Assembly: GCF_007830495.1 (NCBI RefSeq)
Contig: NZ_VLKW01000009.1
Location: 1 to 64,000, forward strand
Direction of reading: 5' to 3'
Source: Pseudoduganella flava
GTDB lineage: Bacteria > Pseudomonadota > Gammaproteobacteria > Burkholderiales > Burkholderiaceae_D
Length of the DNA: 64,000 nt
The position numbers and the translations under genes were made by a program. The notes beneath the pieces were generated by a model that saw only the letters and a list, made by a program, of their open reading frames with translations, ran no database searches and was not told where the DNA came from. This document shows positions 24,008 to 33,362 of the stretch, piece by piece (the first letter of the stretch is position 1; each line of letters opens with the position of its first letter).

Positions 24008-26292
24008 TTGGCGGCGTCCCCGATCAGGTCCCGGACGGCGTCGAGCAACGTCTCGTCGTGGAAGCTGCCCTTCGTCAGGTAGTAGTCGGCACCGGCTGCA
24101 AGGCCGCGGGCCCGGTCTTCCGGGCGGTCCTTGTACGAGACGATCATCACGGGCAGCGTATGCAAGTGCAGGTCCTTCTTGATCAGGTTGACGAGTTCGA
24201 TGCCGTCCAGGCGCGGCATGTCGACGTCGGTGACGACCAGGTCGTATTCGCCCGAGCGCACCGCGTTCCAGCCGTCCATGCCGTCGACGGCCACATCGAC
24301 CTCGAAGCCGCGGCCCGTCAACAGCTTTCTTTCCATCTCGCGTACCGTCAGCGAGTCGTCGACGACGAGGATGCGCTTCATTCTACGCCGTGCCCCGCCA
24401 TCGGGGCGCGCCAGTTGCTGCAGGCCGCCTTCGGCCAGTAGTTTGTCGATCGACATCAACAGGTCCGGCACGTCCAGGATCAGCACCGGTTCGCCATCGT
24501 TCAGGAGCGCGGCGGCGGCCACGTCGCGCAGCTTGCCGAACACCGGTTCGAGGCTGTGCACCGCCAGACTGTGCTCGCCGCGGATCGCGTCCACCACCAG
24601 CCCATAATGGCCGACGACGATCACCGGCAGCACGTCCTGCCGGGGCATCTCGCCCAGTTCCAGCACCTGCGCCGCCGGCACCAGCCCCACGTGCTGGCCA
24701 TCGAGTTCGAAGAACTGCTTGTTCTCCAGCGTGTGGACGGCGGCCTGGGGAACTTTCAGTACCCGCTCCACCTTGACGATCGGGACCGCATACGCTTCGC
24801 CGCCCACGTCGACGACGAGGGCGCGCACGATCGACTGCGTCAGCGGCAGCGTGATCAGCGTATGGAAGCCGCTGCCCGGCTCGGACTCCAGCCGCACGGT
24901 GCCGTTCTGCTCGCGGATCGCGTCGTGCACGATGTCGAGCCCCACGCCGCGGCCGGAAACCTGCGTGACCTCGCCCTTCAGGCTGAACGCGGGCAGGAAC
25001 AGGAACTGCATCAGTTCCGCGTGCGACATCGCGTCCGCCATCGCCTGCGTGGCCATGCGCCGCGCGACGACGGCGGCGCGGATGCGCTCCGGATCGACGC
25101 CGGTGCCGTCGTCGCGGATGTCGATGTTCAGCATGCCGCCGCGGTGGCGCGCCTCCAGCACGATCGTGCCGCAGCGCGGCTTGCCGGCCTGCTCGCGTGC
25201 CGCCGGCGCCTCGATGCCGTGGTCGACCGAGTTGCGCAGCATGTGGTTCAGCGGGCTTTCGATGCGGGCCAGGATGTCGCGGTCGACCAGCGTCTCCTCG
25301 CCGCGGATCTCCAGCCGGGCCTCCTTGCCGAGACTGCGCGCGAGGTCGCGCACCATGCGGGGGAAGTGGTGCACGCCGTCGCGGAACGGCCGCATCCGCA
25401 GTGCCAGCACCTCGTCCACCAGGCTTTGCGCCACGTTCAGCTGGCGCAGTTCGTACTGCTCCATGTCGGCGATGTGGGGCGGCGTGAACTGGCGCAGCGG
25501 CTGGCTGCGTTGCAGCACATTGGCCGCCTTCTCGCGCAGCATCGGATCGCCGCTGCGGCCGATCGCCTCATGCAGGTCGTCCAGCGCATCGAACAACGCC
25601 GCCTGCTGGCGCTTGTGGCGCTGCAGCGCCTGGATCAGCGGCTGCATCTGGTGCGCACCGACGCGGGCTTCACCGGCCAGCGACAGCAGGCGGTCCGATT
25701 GCGGCGTGGCCCGGGCGGCGCGCGGCGCACCGTCCGCCGGCGCCGTTTCCGGCACGTGCGCGACGGCAGCCGCGGCCGGGACAGGGTCGGGTACCGCCGC
25801 GGTCACCGGTGCCGCAGCGGGGGAGAGCGCGGGCGCGGGTGCTGGAGAGGGTGCTGGAGAGGGTGCAGGGGCGGCCGGTTCGGGCAGGTAGGCGATCGCG
25901 CGGATGGTTTCCATCGTCAACGCGATTGTGTCGGCGTTGGCGCCCAGCCAGCCCTGCAGCTCGCTCTCCTTCAGGTTGGCGCACTGCACGATCAGGTCGA
26001 CCCCGGCCAGCAGCACGTCGACGCGGTTCGGCGTCAGGCGCAGCAGGCCGTGCTGGGCGGCGATGAATGCATCCTCCATGCCATGCGCCAGCTGCACGAT
26101 CAGGTCCAGCCCGACGATCGCGGCGGCGCCCTTGATCGAATGGGCGGCCCGCATCATCGCCTCCAGCGCGGCCGGGTCCTCGTGCCGCTCGACGGCCAGC
26201 AGGCCATCCGTCAGCGCCTGCGTCTGGCCCTCGGCCTCCATGCGGAACAGCTCCAGCATCGAGAACTGCGACAGGTCTTCCGGCTCGCTCAT
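24004..26292 (-). CDS. wspE: Hybrid chemotaxis histidine kinase (WspE/CheA-like)
   Basis: 762 residues. Start 26292 overlaps the preceding CheW-like gene by ATGA; the frame stays open upstream but only as a shadow. Domains in order: Hpt with His51 (MRAAHSIKGAAA), an Ala/Pro-rich linker near 125-175 containing APSPAP repeats, dimerisation, the CheA ATPase (N box LNHMLRNSVDHGIE, G box DDGTGVD), a CheW-like coupling domain and a C-terminal receiver (ILVVDDSLTVREMERKLL; acceptor Asp in VVTDVDMPRLDG). It phosphorylates WspR and WspF in response to the WspA receptor. The receiver fusion is typical of WspE. Confidence 0.94.
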   Translation of the reverse strand: MSEPEDLSQFSMLELFRMEAEGQTQALTDGLLAVERHEDPAALEAMMRAAHSIKGAAAIVGLDLIVQLAHGMEDAFIAAQHGLLRLTPNRVDVLLAGVDLIVQCANLKESELQGWLGANADTIALTMETIRAIAYLPEPAAPAPSPAPSPAPAPALSPAAAPVTAAVPDPVPAAAAVAHVPETAPADGAPRAARATPQSDRLLSLAGEARVGAHQMQPLIQALQRHKRQQAALFDALDDLHEAIGRSGDPMLREKAANVLQRSQPLRQFTPPHIADMEQYELRQLNVAQSLVDEVLALRMRPFRDGVHHFPRMVRDLARSLGKEARLEIRGEETLVDRDILARIESPLNHMLRNSVDHGIEAPAAREQAGKPRCGTIVLEARHRGGMLNIDIRDDGTGVDPERIRAAVVARRMATQAMADAMSHAELMQFLFLPAFSLKGEVTQVSGRGVGLDIVHDAIREQNGTVRLESEPGSGFHTLITLPLTQSIVRALVVDVGGEAYAVPIVKVERVLKVPQAAVHTLENKQFFELDGQHVGLVPAAQVLELGEMPRQDVLPVIVVGHYGLVVDAIRGEHSLAVHSLEPVFGKLRDVAAAALLNDGEPVLILDVPDLLMSIDKLLAEGGLQQLARPDGGARRRMKRILVVDDSLTVREMERKLLTGRGFEVDVAVDGMDGWNAVRSGEYDLVVTDVDMPRLDGIELVNLIKKDLHLHTLPVMIVSYKDRPEDRARGLAAGADYYLTKGSFHDETLLDAVRDLIGDAAK

Positions 26293-26957
26293 CGCAGCGC
26301 CCTCGCCAGCTGGTGGCCGACCAGGCCGGCGTCCAGCAGGCCGATCCGCATATCGTGCTCCGTCACGACGCCTGACAGGAAGCGCTGCACGCCCTTGTTG
26401 ATCGTCGCGGCGGGCGGTTGCACGCGGGCCGGGGCATAGCGCACGATGCCGTGCAGGTCCGCCACCGGCAGCGCGTAGGCGCGCTCTTCCCAGCGCACCA
26501 GCAGCAGCCGGGCGAACGTGTGACGGCCCACCCGCTCGCTGCCGCCGTCGACGTCGATGCCCAGCAGGTCGGCCAGCGCGATGCAGGGATGCAGCTGGCC
26601 GCCGATGTTGACGATGCCGCGCAGGCCGCGGGACCCGCGGTGCGGCACGCGGTGGGGCAGCACGTGGGGGGCGACGCGCACCAGCATCCCCGTCGGCAGG
26701 GCCAGCCATTCGGCGCCGATGCGAAACGCCACCGCCGAGGCGCCAGCCTGCTCGGCCGCGCTTTCCGGCGCGCGGAAATGCTCGGCCCATTCGCGCAGGT
26801 AGGCGTCGTCGACCTCGCGGCCCAGGTTGCGCTGCGCGGCGGTGCCGTAATGGCCGCAGTTGCGGCAGTGGACGTGCTCGGTGAGCAGCTCGCAGCTGCC
26901 GTCGCCGGTAACACCGATCCGGCTCCAGCAGCCGTCGGCAGGTGTGCTTTGATTCAT
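26289..26957 (-). CDS. wspD: CheW-like coupling protein with Cys-rich N-terminus (WspD-like)
   Basis: 222 residues. The CheW domain spans about 72-220 (VAFRIGAEWLALPTGMLVRV, GLRGIVNIGGQLHPCIAL). It is preceded by a 70-residue extension with Cys10, Cys22, Cys31 and Cys34 in a CW..IGV.GD.SC..L..H.HCRNC pattern, which looks like a metal-binding knuckle. It should tie the WspA receptor to the WspE kinase. It overlaps both neighbours by four bases. Confidence 0.92.
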   Translation of the reverse strand: MNQSTPADGCWSRIGVTGDGSCELLTEHVHCRNCGHYGTAAQRNLGREVDDAYLREWAEHFRAPESAAEQAGASAVAFRIGAEWLALPTGMLVRVAPHVLPHRVPHRGSRGLRGIVNIGGQLHPCIALADLLGIDVDGGSERVGRHTFARLLLVRWEERAYALPVADLHGIVRYAPARVQPPAATINKGVQRFLSGVVTEHDMRIGLLDAGLVGHQLARALR

Positions 26958-28270
26958 GATCGGGCCCTATCGGAATGACGCCGGCGCCAGACGCGCGCCG
27001 CGCGCGCCTGCAGGCTCGCCTGCCCGCCGGCATCGCCGCGCCGCCCGGCCAGCAGCGCCAGGTGACACAGCGCATCGTAATGATCCGGCGCCAGGTAGAT
27101 GCAGCGGCGCAGCGCCGTCTCGGCCTGGTCCGGCGCGCCGTCGCCGGCCAGCAGCCCAAGCAGGAACCACGCCTCGGCATTCTCCGGCTGCCGCGCCAGC
27201 AGGTCGCGGCAGATCGCCTGCGCCTCCGTAGGCCGGCCGCCGTCGGCAAGGCGGCGCGCGTCGTCCAGCGTGCCGGCGGGGGCCGGCGCTGCCACCGGGG
27301 CTGCCATCGGTGCCACGGCCGGGGCGGCGGCAGGCACGCTTGCCGATGGCACGGCGCGCGGCCGCGGCGCGGCAGCGGGTGGCGGCGGTGCCGGGGAGGG
27401 CGGAGGCGGCGGTGCGGGCCGCGCCGCCGCGACGCGGCGCCGCACCGCTGGCGCCACGTCGCCGACGGGCAGCGGCAGGCCGTCGTACGGCCCATCCGGC
27501 GGCGCACCGGCCTTGCGCAGCGCGAACGCCTGGCGGTAGGGCAGGGCCGTGAAACCGTTGCGGGTGAAGGCCGGCACTTCGGCGTAACCGGCCAGCAGCA
27601 CACCGTCGTCGGCCAGCAGCGTGGCCAGCCGGGCGATCGCGGCGGCCGTCGTCGGCCCGTCGAAATAGATCAGCAGGTTGCGGCAGAAGATGACGTCGAA
27701 GCTGCCTGGTGGTGCCAGCTCGCTGGTCAGCAGATTGCCCTGGCGGAAGCGCACGCGCCGGCACAGGGCGGGATCGATCCGGTACAGGTCGTCGCCGGCG
27801 GGCGTGAAGTGGCGCTCGCGGAACGACAGGTCCTTGCCGCGAAAAGCATTGCGGCCGTACAGGCCTTCCTCGGCCCGCGCGATGCAGGCAGTGGACAGGT
27901 CGACGCCGTCGATCGCGAACGCGGCGGGCGGCACCCCCGCATCGGCGAGCGCCATCGCCAGCGAATATGGTTCCTCGCCGCCGGCACATGGCACGGACAG
28001 CATGCGCAGCAACTGGCGCCCGCCCCGTGCCAGGCGGCGCTGCGCGTACGTAGCCGCCACGGCGAACGCCTGCGGATCGCGGAACAGCCACGATTCGGGC
28101 ACGACGACCAGTTCGACGAGGGCAGCCAGTTCGGCGGCATCGAGCGCCGCCGTGTATCGTTCGCGATCCGCGTTGCCGGTGGCCGCCATGCGCGCACGCA
28201 CGGCGCGCTCGACGGCTTCGTGCGACAGGTTCAGCCCCGTCGCCGCGCGCAGCCGTGCCAGCGCGTTCAT
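26954..28270 (-). CDS. wspC: CheR-type methyltransferase with C-terminal TPR (WspC-like)
   Basis: 438 residues. An all-alpha N-terminal subdomain is followed by a SAM-dependent CheR methyltransferase domain to about residue 250 (ESWLFRDPQAF, LLRMLSVPCAGGEEPYSLAM, DVIFCRNLLIYF). A long Pro/Ala linker (about 285-340) then leads to TPR-like helices at the C-terminus (AEAWFLLGLLAGDGAPDQAETALRRCI). It methylates WspA glutamates, opposing WspF. It overlaps wspB and wspD by four bases on each side. Confidence 0.94.
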   Translation of the reverse strand: MNALARLRAATGLNLSHEAVERAVRARMAATGNADRERYTAALDAAELAALVELVVVPESWLFRDPQAFAVAATYAQRRLARGGRQLLRMLSVPCAGGEEPYSLAMALADAGVPPAAFAIDGVDLSTACIARAEEGLYGRNAFRGKDLSFRERHFTPAGDDLYRIDPALCRRVRFRQGNLLTSELAPPGSFDVIFCRNLLIYFDGPTTAAAIARLATLLADDGVLLAGYAEVPAFTRNGFTALPYRQAFALRKAGAPPDGPYDGLPLPVGDVAPAVRRRVAAARPAPPPPPSPAPPPPAAAPRPRAVPSASVPAAAPAVAPMAAPVAAPAPAGTLDDARRLADGGRPTEAQAICRDLLARQPENAEAWFLLGLLAGDGAPDQAETALRRCIYLAPDHYDALCHLALLAGRRGDAGGQASLQARAARVWRRRHSDRARS

Positions 28271-28725
28271 CGCGCTTGCCTCTCCGGCTGGAACAGGATC
28301 GCGCGCAGCGCGTCGGGCAGCATGCGGTCGGGCTCGACGAGCTGCACGATGCCTTGCGCATCGCCCGCCACGCGGTCGAGGAACGGCGCGGCCAGCACGC
28401 CGGCCGGTGCCAGCACCGCATCGTCGACGTGCTGCACGCCCTGCACCCGTTCGACCATCAGGCCGAGCGGGTGCAGGGTGCCATCGGGCGCCGTGTAATC
28501 GGCCAGCACAATGCGGGTATCGACGTGCCGCGCCGCCGGCGCTCCGCCGCCGAGGCGGGCCACGTCGATCACGGGGATGCCGGTGCCGTGCAGGTTCATC
28601 AGGCCGGCCACCGCATCGGGCGCCCCCGGTATCGCCTTCAGCGCCATCAGCGGCAGCACGCGCCGGATCACGGCCAGCGGCAGGCCATAGCGGTCGGCCC
28701 CGATATGAAAGACCAAGAGCCTCAT
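28267..28725 (-). CDS. wspB: CheW-like coupling protein (WspB-like)
   Basis: 152 residues, essentially a single CheW domain (LLVFHIGADRYGLPLAVIRRVLPL, VAGLMNLHGTGIPVIDVARL). It should couple the WspA receptor to the WspE kinase. The operon has two coupling proteins, as in Pseudomonas. The start lies 18 bases after the receptor gene. Confidence 0.92.
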   Translation of the reverse strand: MRLLVFHIGADRYGLPLAVIRRVLPLMALKAIPGAPDAVAGLMNLHGTGIPVIDVARLGGGAPAARHVDTRIVLADYTAPDGTLHPLGLMVERVQGVQHVDDAVLAPAGVLAAPFLDRVAGDAQGIVQLVEPDRMLPDALRAILFQPERQAR

Positions 28726-28743
28726 CGCCCGCTCACACCCCGG

Positions 28744-30558
28744 TTACACGTTGACCGCGAACGTGGCGACCGACGATTGCAGGTCGCTGGCGGCGTACTG
28801 CAGCTGGTGCACGGCTTCGCTGGTGGCCTTCAGCGACTCGACGGTCTGCTGCGTCGCGTCGTTCAGCTGCATCATCGTCTCGGTGATCTGCTGGGCGCCG
28901 ACGGCCTGCGACTGCATGCCCTGCAGTACCGCGTCGAACTGCGGCGCCAGCTTGCGCACCTGGTCCATCATGCCGGACAGCTGGTCCGTCACGGCACGCA
29001 CCTCGCCGACGCTGCGGCGGATCTCTTCCGAGAATTTGTCCATGCCCATCACGCTGGCCGATACGGCCGACTGCATCTCCTTGAGCATCTGCTCGATGTC
29101 CCAGGTGGAGACCGACGTCTGGTCGGCCAGCCGGCGGATCTCGGTGGCCACGACGGAGAAGCCGCGGCCCGCCTCGCCGGCCTTCTCGGCCTCGATCGCC
29201 GCGTTCAGCGACAGGATGTTGGTCTGGTCGGCCACCTTGGTGATCGTCGTCAGCACGCTGTTGATGTTCGACGCCTTTTCCGACAGCGCCGCCAGCTTGG
29301 CGTTGATCGAATCGGTCGCCGACACCATGTTCTGCATCGTCGCATCCATGCGGCGCAGGTTGTCCTGCGCCTCGGCGGTGGCCGCCGTCGTGTAGTCGGC
29401 CACCGCGGTGGCGTCCTCCATCGTCTTCAACAGCTGCGTCGCGTTGGACGAGATTTCCTTGGTTGTCGACAGCACCTCGACACTGGTCTGCGCCTGCTCG
29501 ACGCCGGTCGCTTCCTGCTGCTTGGCCGAGGCGGCGATCTCGGTGGCCGACGTGGTCACCTGGATGCCTGCCTTCTGCACATTGTTGAGCAGGATGCGCA
29601 GGTTGTCGAACATGCGGGCCAGGCCGTGGCCCAGCTGGCCGATCGCGTCGTTGCCGCCCACTTCGACTTTCCCCGTCAGGTCGCCGGACGCCGCCCGCGT
29701 GACGACGGTCAGCAGCGAGTCGACCTTCGAGCGCAGCTCGTCCGTGCTGGCCCGTTCGCGCTGCTGGTTGTCCTGGATGGCCTGTGCCATCCGGTTGAAT
29801 TCGTCGCCGACGCGGCCCAGTTCGTCGCCGGTGCTCACTTCCACGCGGGCATTCTGGTCGCCGCCGGCGATGCGGCCGACGACGCTGGTGAGATTCGTCA
29901 GCGGCGCCATGATCGCGCGCGTCAGCACGTAGACGATCACGATGCTGAGCAGCGCGCACGCGGCGCCGCCGCCGAGGAAGATCAGCGTCATGTCGCGCCG
30001 CAGCTCGGCCGCGGTCTCCGAGCGCTGCGCCAGCAGCGTTTCCTCTTCCTTGCGCGCATCCTCCAGCAGCTTGTGCACGGCCGTGACCGCGGGGCTGGCC
30101 TGCTGAAATTGCGGCATCTTGCCGATCTCGTCGGCGGCGCCCGGCGTATTGCCGAGCTGCTGGCGGCGCGCCGTCTGCGGTTCGACGACGTCGCGGATCC
30201 AGGCCAGGATCATGGCTTCGAGGCGTTTCACGCGCGCCGTCTGCGACGGATTGTCGGCCACGAGCCGCTGCAGCGCGGTCACGGACGCCGGCAGGTCGGT
30301 GACCTCCTGGCGCACGTTGGCAAGGCGGGCCTCGCTGCCGGTCAGGTAATAGCCGCGTGCCTCGATCTGGACTTCCATGATGGACAGCGAGAGCCCGTCG
30401 ATCGCGTGCAGCACCTGCATCGTGTGGCGGTCCCACTCGTTGGCTATGCGCAGTTGCGTGAAGTTGTTGTAGGCCAGCACCAGCAGGATCAGGATGATCG
30501 CGAGGATGCCGCCGAAGCCGGCATACAGCTTGTTCTTGATGGAGAGGTTATTGATCAT
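28744..30558 (-). CDS. wspA: Methyl-accepting chemotaxis receptor (WspA-like)
   Basis: 604 residues. An N-terminal membrane segment (about 13-32) precedes a periplasmic four-helix sensor of CHASE3 type (35-190). A second membrane segment follows (about 192-215; LIFLGGGAACALLSIVIVYVL), then HAMP, then a signalling domain. The conserved hairpin tip reads ADQTNILSLNAAIEAEKAGEAG.GFSVVATEIRRLAD. It is the receptor of the Wsp pathway, reported in Pseudomonas to respond to surface contact and envelope stress. It is the first gene of the operon, and its promoter must lie in 30559-30687, where no clear boxes are seen. Confidence 0.94.
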   Translation of the reverse strand: MINNLSIKNKLYAGFGGILAIILILLVLAYNNFTQLRIANEWDRHTMQVLHAIDGLSLSIMEVQIEARGYYLTGSEARLANVRQEVTDLPASVTALQRLVADNPSQTARVKRLEAMILAWIRDVVEPQTARRQQLGNTPGAADEIGKMPQFQQASPAVTAVHKLLEDARKEEETLLAQRSETAAELRRDMTLIFLGGGAACALLSIVIVYVLTRAIMAPLTNLTSVVGRIAGGDQNARVEVSTGDELGRVGDEFNRMAQAIQDNQQRERASTDELRSKVDSLLTVVTRAASGDLTGKVEVGGNDAIGQLGHGLARMFDNLRILLNNVQKAGIQVTTSATEIAASAKQQEATGVEQAQTSVEVLSTTKEISSNATQLLKTMEDATAVADYTTAATAEAQDNLRRMDATMQNMVSATDSINAKLAALSEKASNINSVLTTITKVADQTNILSLNAAIEAEKAGEAGRGFSVVATEIRRLADQTSVSTWDIEQMLKEMQSAVSASVMGMDKFSEEIRRSVGEVRAVTDQLSGMMDQVRKLAPQFDAVLQGMQSQAVGAQQITETMMQLNDATQQTVESLKATSEAVHQLQYAASDLQSSVATFAVNV

Positions 30559-30636
30559 CGGGGCTTCGCCTCAGAAGAGTTCGCGTCGTGCGCAATGTAA
30601 CATTTTCCGCCCAAGCGGCGTGCACGGCGCGCGGAT

Positions 30637-30665
30637 AAAGAAAGGGCTGCCCGAGGGCAGCCCTG
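30637..30665 (-). terminator. Terminator of the argF-argG operon
   Basis: On the minus strand the stem AGGGCTGCC / GGGCAGCCCT is followed by TTCTTT. It lies 23 bases after the argG stop and separates it from the wsp operon. Confidence 0.82.
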
Positions 30666-30687
30666 CCGTGCGCCGCGTCGGGGCGGT

Positions 30688-31920
<1,233 letters not shown>

Positions 31921-31940
31921 TTCAAGATTTCCAATTTGAT

Positions 31941-32336
31941 TCAAACAGGGTCGTGGCAGACGGCTTCGATGTTGTGCCCGTCCGGGTCCAGCACGAAGGC
32001 GCCGTAATAGTTGGGGTGGTAGTGCGGCCGCAGGCCCGGTGCGCCGTTGTCGCGCGCGCCGGCCGCCAGCGCGGCTGCATGGAACGCGTCCACCTGCGCG
32101 CGGTTCGCGGCACGGAAGCACACGTGCACGGTGCCGCTGGAGGCCTGGCCGGGGCGGGCGCTGGACACCCAGAAGTCGGGCTTCGGGGCCTGCCCGAAGC
32201 CGGCCGTGTGGAACGCGCCCGTGATCTCCGGGCCCAGTTCCATCAGTTTCGTGTAACCGATCGGCGCCAGCGCTTTCTCGTAGAACGCGCGGCTGTTCGG
32301 ATAATCGGTAGCGACGATGCCGAGGTGGTCGATCAC
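31941..32336 (-). CDS. VOC family protein (glyoxalase-like)
   Basis: 131 residues, one vicinal-oxygen-chelate fold made of two beta-alpha-beta-beta-beta modules (MIDHLGIVATDYPNSRAFYEKAL and NYYGAFVLDPDGHNIEAVCH). Possible metal ligands are His4, His46 or His76 and the C-terminal Glu in GHNIEAV. The substrate cannot be told. It lies between argF (11 bases) and argG (20 bases) on the same strand, so it is probably co-transcribed with arginine genes although no arginine-pathway role is known. Confidence 0.9.
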   Translation of the reverse strand: MIDHLGIVATDYPNSRAFYEKALAPIGYTKLMELGPEITGAFHTAGFGQAPKPDFWVSSARPGQASSGTVHVCFRAANRAQVDAFHAAALAAGARDNGAPGLRPHYHPNYYGAFVLDPDGHNIEAVCHDPV

Positions 32337-32347
32337 GAAAAGTCTCC

Positions 32348-33277
32348 TTAGCTTTGCTGGTCGAGGCGGCCCAGCAGCAGGTATTCGATCAGCGCCTTCT
32401 GCACGTGCAGGCGGTTTTCCGCCTCGTCCCAGACGACCGACTGCGGGCCGTCGATGACGTCGGCGGCGACTTCCTCGCCGCGGTGCGCGGGCAGGCAGTG
32501 CATGAACAGCGCATCCGGCGCGGCGCGGGCCATCTTCGCGCTGTCGACGATCCAGCCGTCGAACGCCTTCAGGCGCGCCGCGTTTTCCTCTTCATAGCCC
32601 ATGCTGGTCCACACGTCGGTGTTGACGAGGTGGGCGCCGGCGCAGGCATCGGACGGGTTGTCGAAGAAGGTGTAGCGGTCCGTCGACACGAGCGACATGT
32701 CCATGTCGTAGCCCTTCGGCGTCGACACGTTCAGGTGGAAGCCGAACACCTCGGCCGCTTGCAGCCACGAGTACAGCATGTTGTTGGCATCGCCGATCCA
32801 CGCCACCGTCTTGCCGGTGATCGGGCCACGGTGCTCGTAGTACGTGAAGATGTCGGCGAACACCTGGCAGGGGTGGTGCTCGTTCGTCAGCCCGTTGATG
32901 ACGGGGACGCGCGAGTTTGCCGCGAAGCGTTCGATGATGTCCTGGCCGAACGTGCGCACCATGATGATGTCGCACATGCGGGACATCACCTGGCCCGCAT
33001 CCTCGACGGGCTCGCCGCGGCCCAGCTGCGAATCGCGCGTGTTCAGGTAGATTGCGGCGCCACCCAGCTGGTGCATGCCGGCTTCGAACGACAGGCGCGT
33101 GCGCGTGGAGTTCTTCTCGAACACCATCACCAGCGTGCGATCGATCAGCGGATGGTAGATCTCGTAGTTCTTGAACTTGCGCTTGATGACGTGCGCCCGC
33201 TCGATCACATATTCGTATTCTTCAAGGGTGAAGTCGGAAAACTGGAGATAGTGCTTGATCGGTTTTTGTGTAGACAT
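32348..33277 (-). CDS. argF: Ornithine carbamoyltransferase
   Basis: 309 residues. It transfers the carbamoyl group to ornithine to make citrulline in arginine biosynthesis. The carbamoyl-phosphate motif NSTRTRLSFE, ornithine-site FMHCLPAHRGEEV and the QDxxxRxGN-class central segment (VINGLTNEHHPCQVFAD) are intact. It is the first gene of the argF-VOC-argG group. Confidence 0.97.
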   Translation of the reverse strand: MSTQKPIKHYLQFSDFTLEEYEYVIERAHVIKRKFKNYEIYHPLIDRTLVMVFEKNSTRTRLSFEAGMHQLGGAAIYLNTRDSQLGRGEPVEDAGQVMSRMCDIIMVRTFGQDIIERFAANSRVPVINGLTNEHHPCQVFADIFTYYEHRGPITGKTVAWIGDANNMLYSWLQAAEVFGFHLNVSTPKGYDMDMSLVSTDRYTFFDNPSDACAGAHLVNTDVWTSMGYEEENAARLKAFDGWIVDSAKMARAAPDALFMHCLPAHRGEEVAADVIDGPQSVVWDEAENRLHVQKALIEYLLLGRLDQQS

Positions 33278-33339
33278 ATTCGCAACGATTTTGCGGCAAC
33301 CTGTGCCGGGGCTGTCGGATGTAGCCAGCTTGGCAAATC

Positions 33340-33345
33340 ATTATA
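33340..33345 (-). promoter_or_regulatory. Likely -10 box of argF
   Basis: On the minus strand a perfect TATAAT lies 62 bases before the argF start. The -35 region would overlap the stop codon of the upstream histidine kinase gene; no good TTGACA is seen at 17 bases. Confidence 0.5.
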
Positions 33346-33362
33346 AGGGCTTTTCCGCGCAC

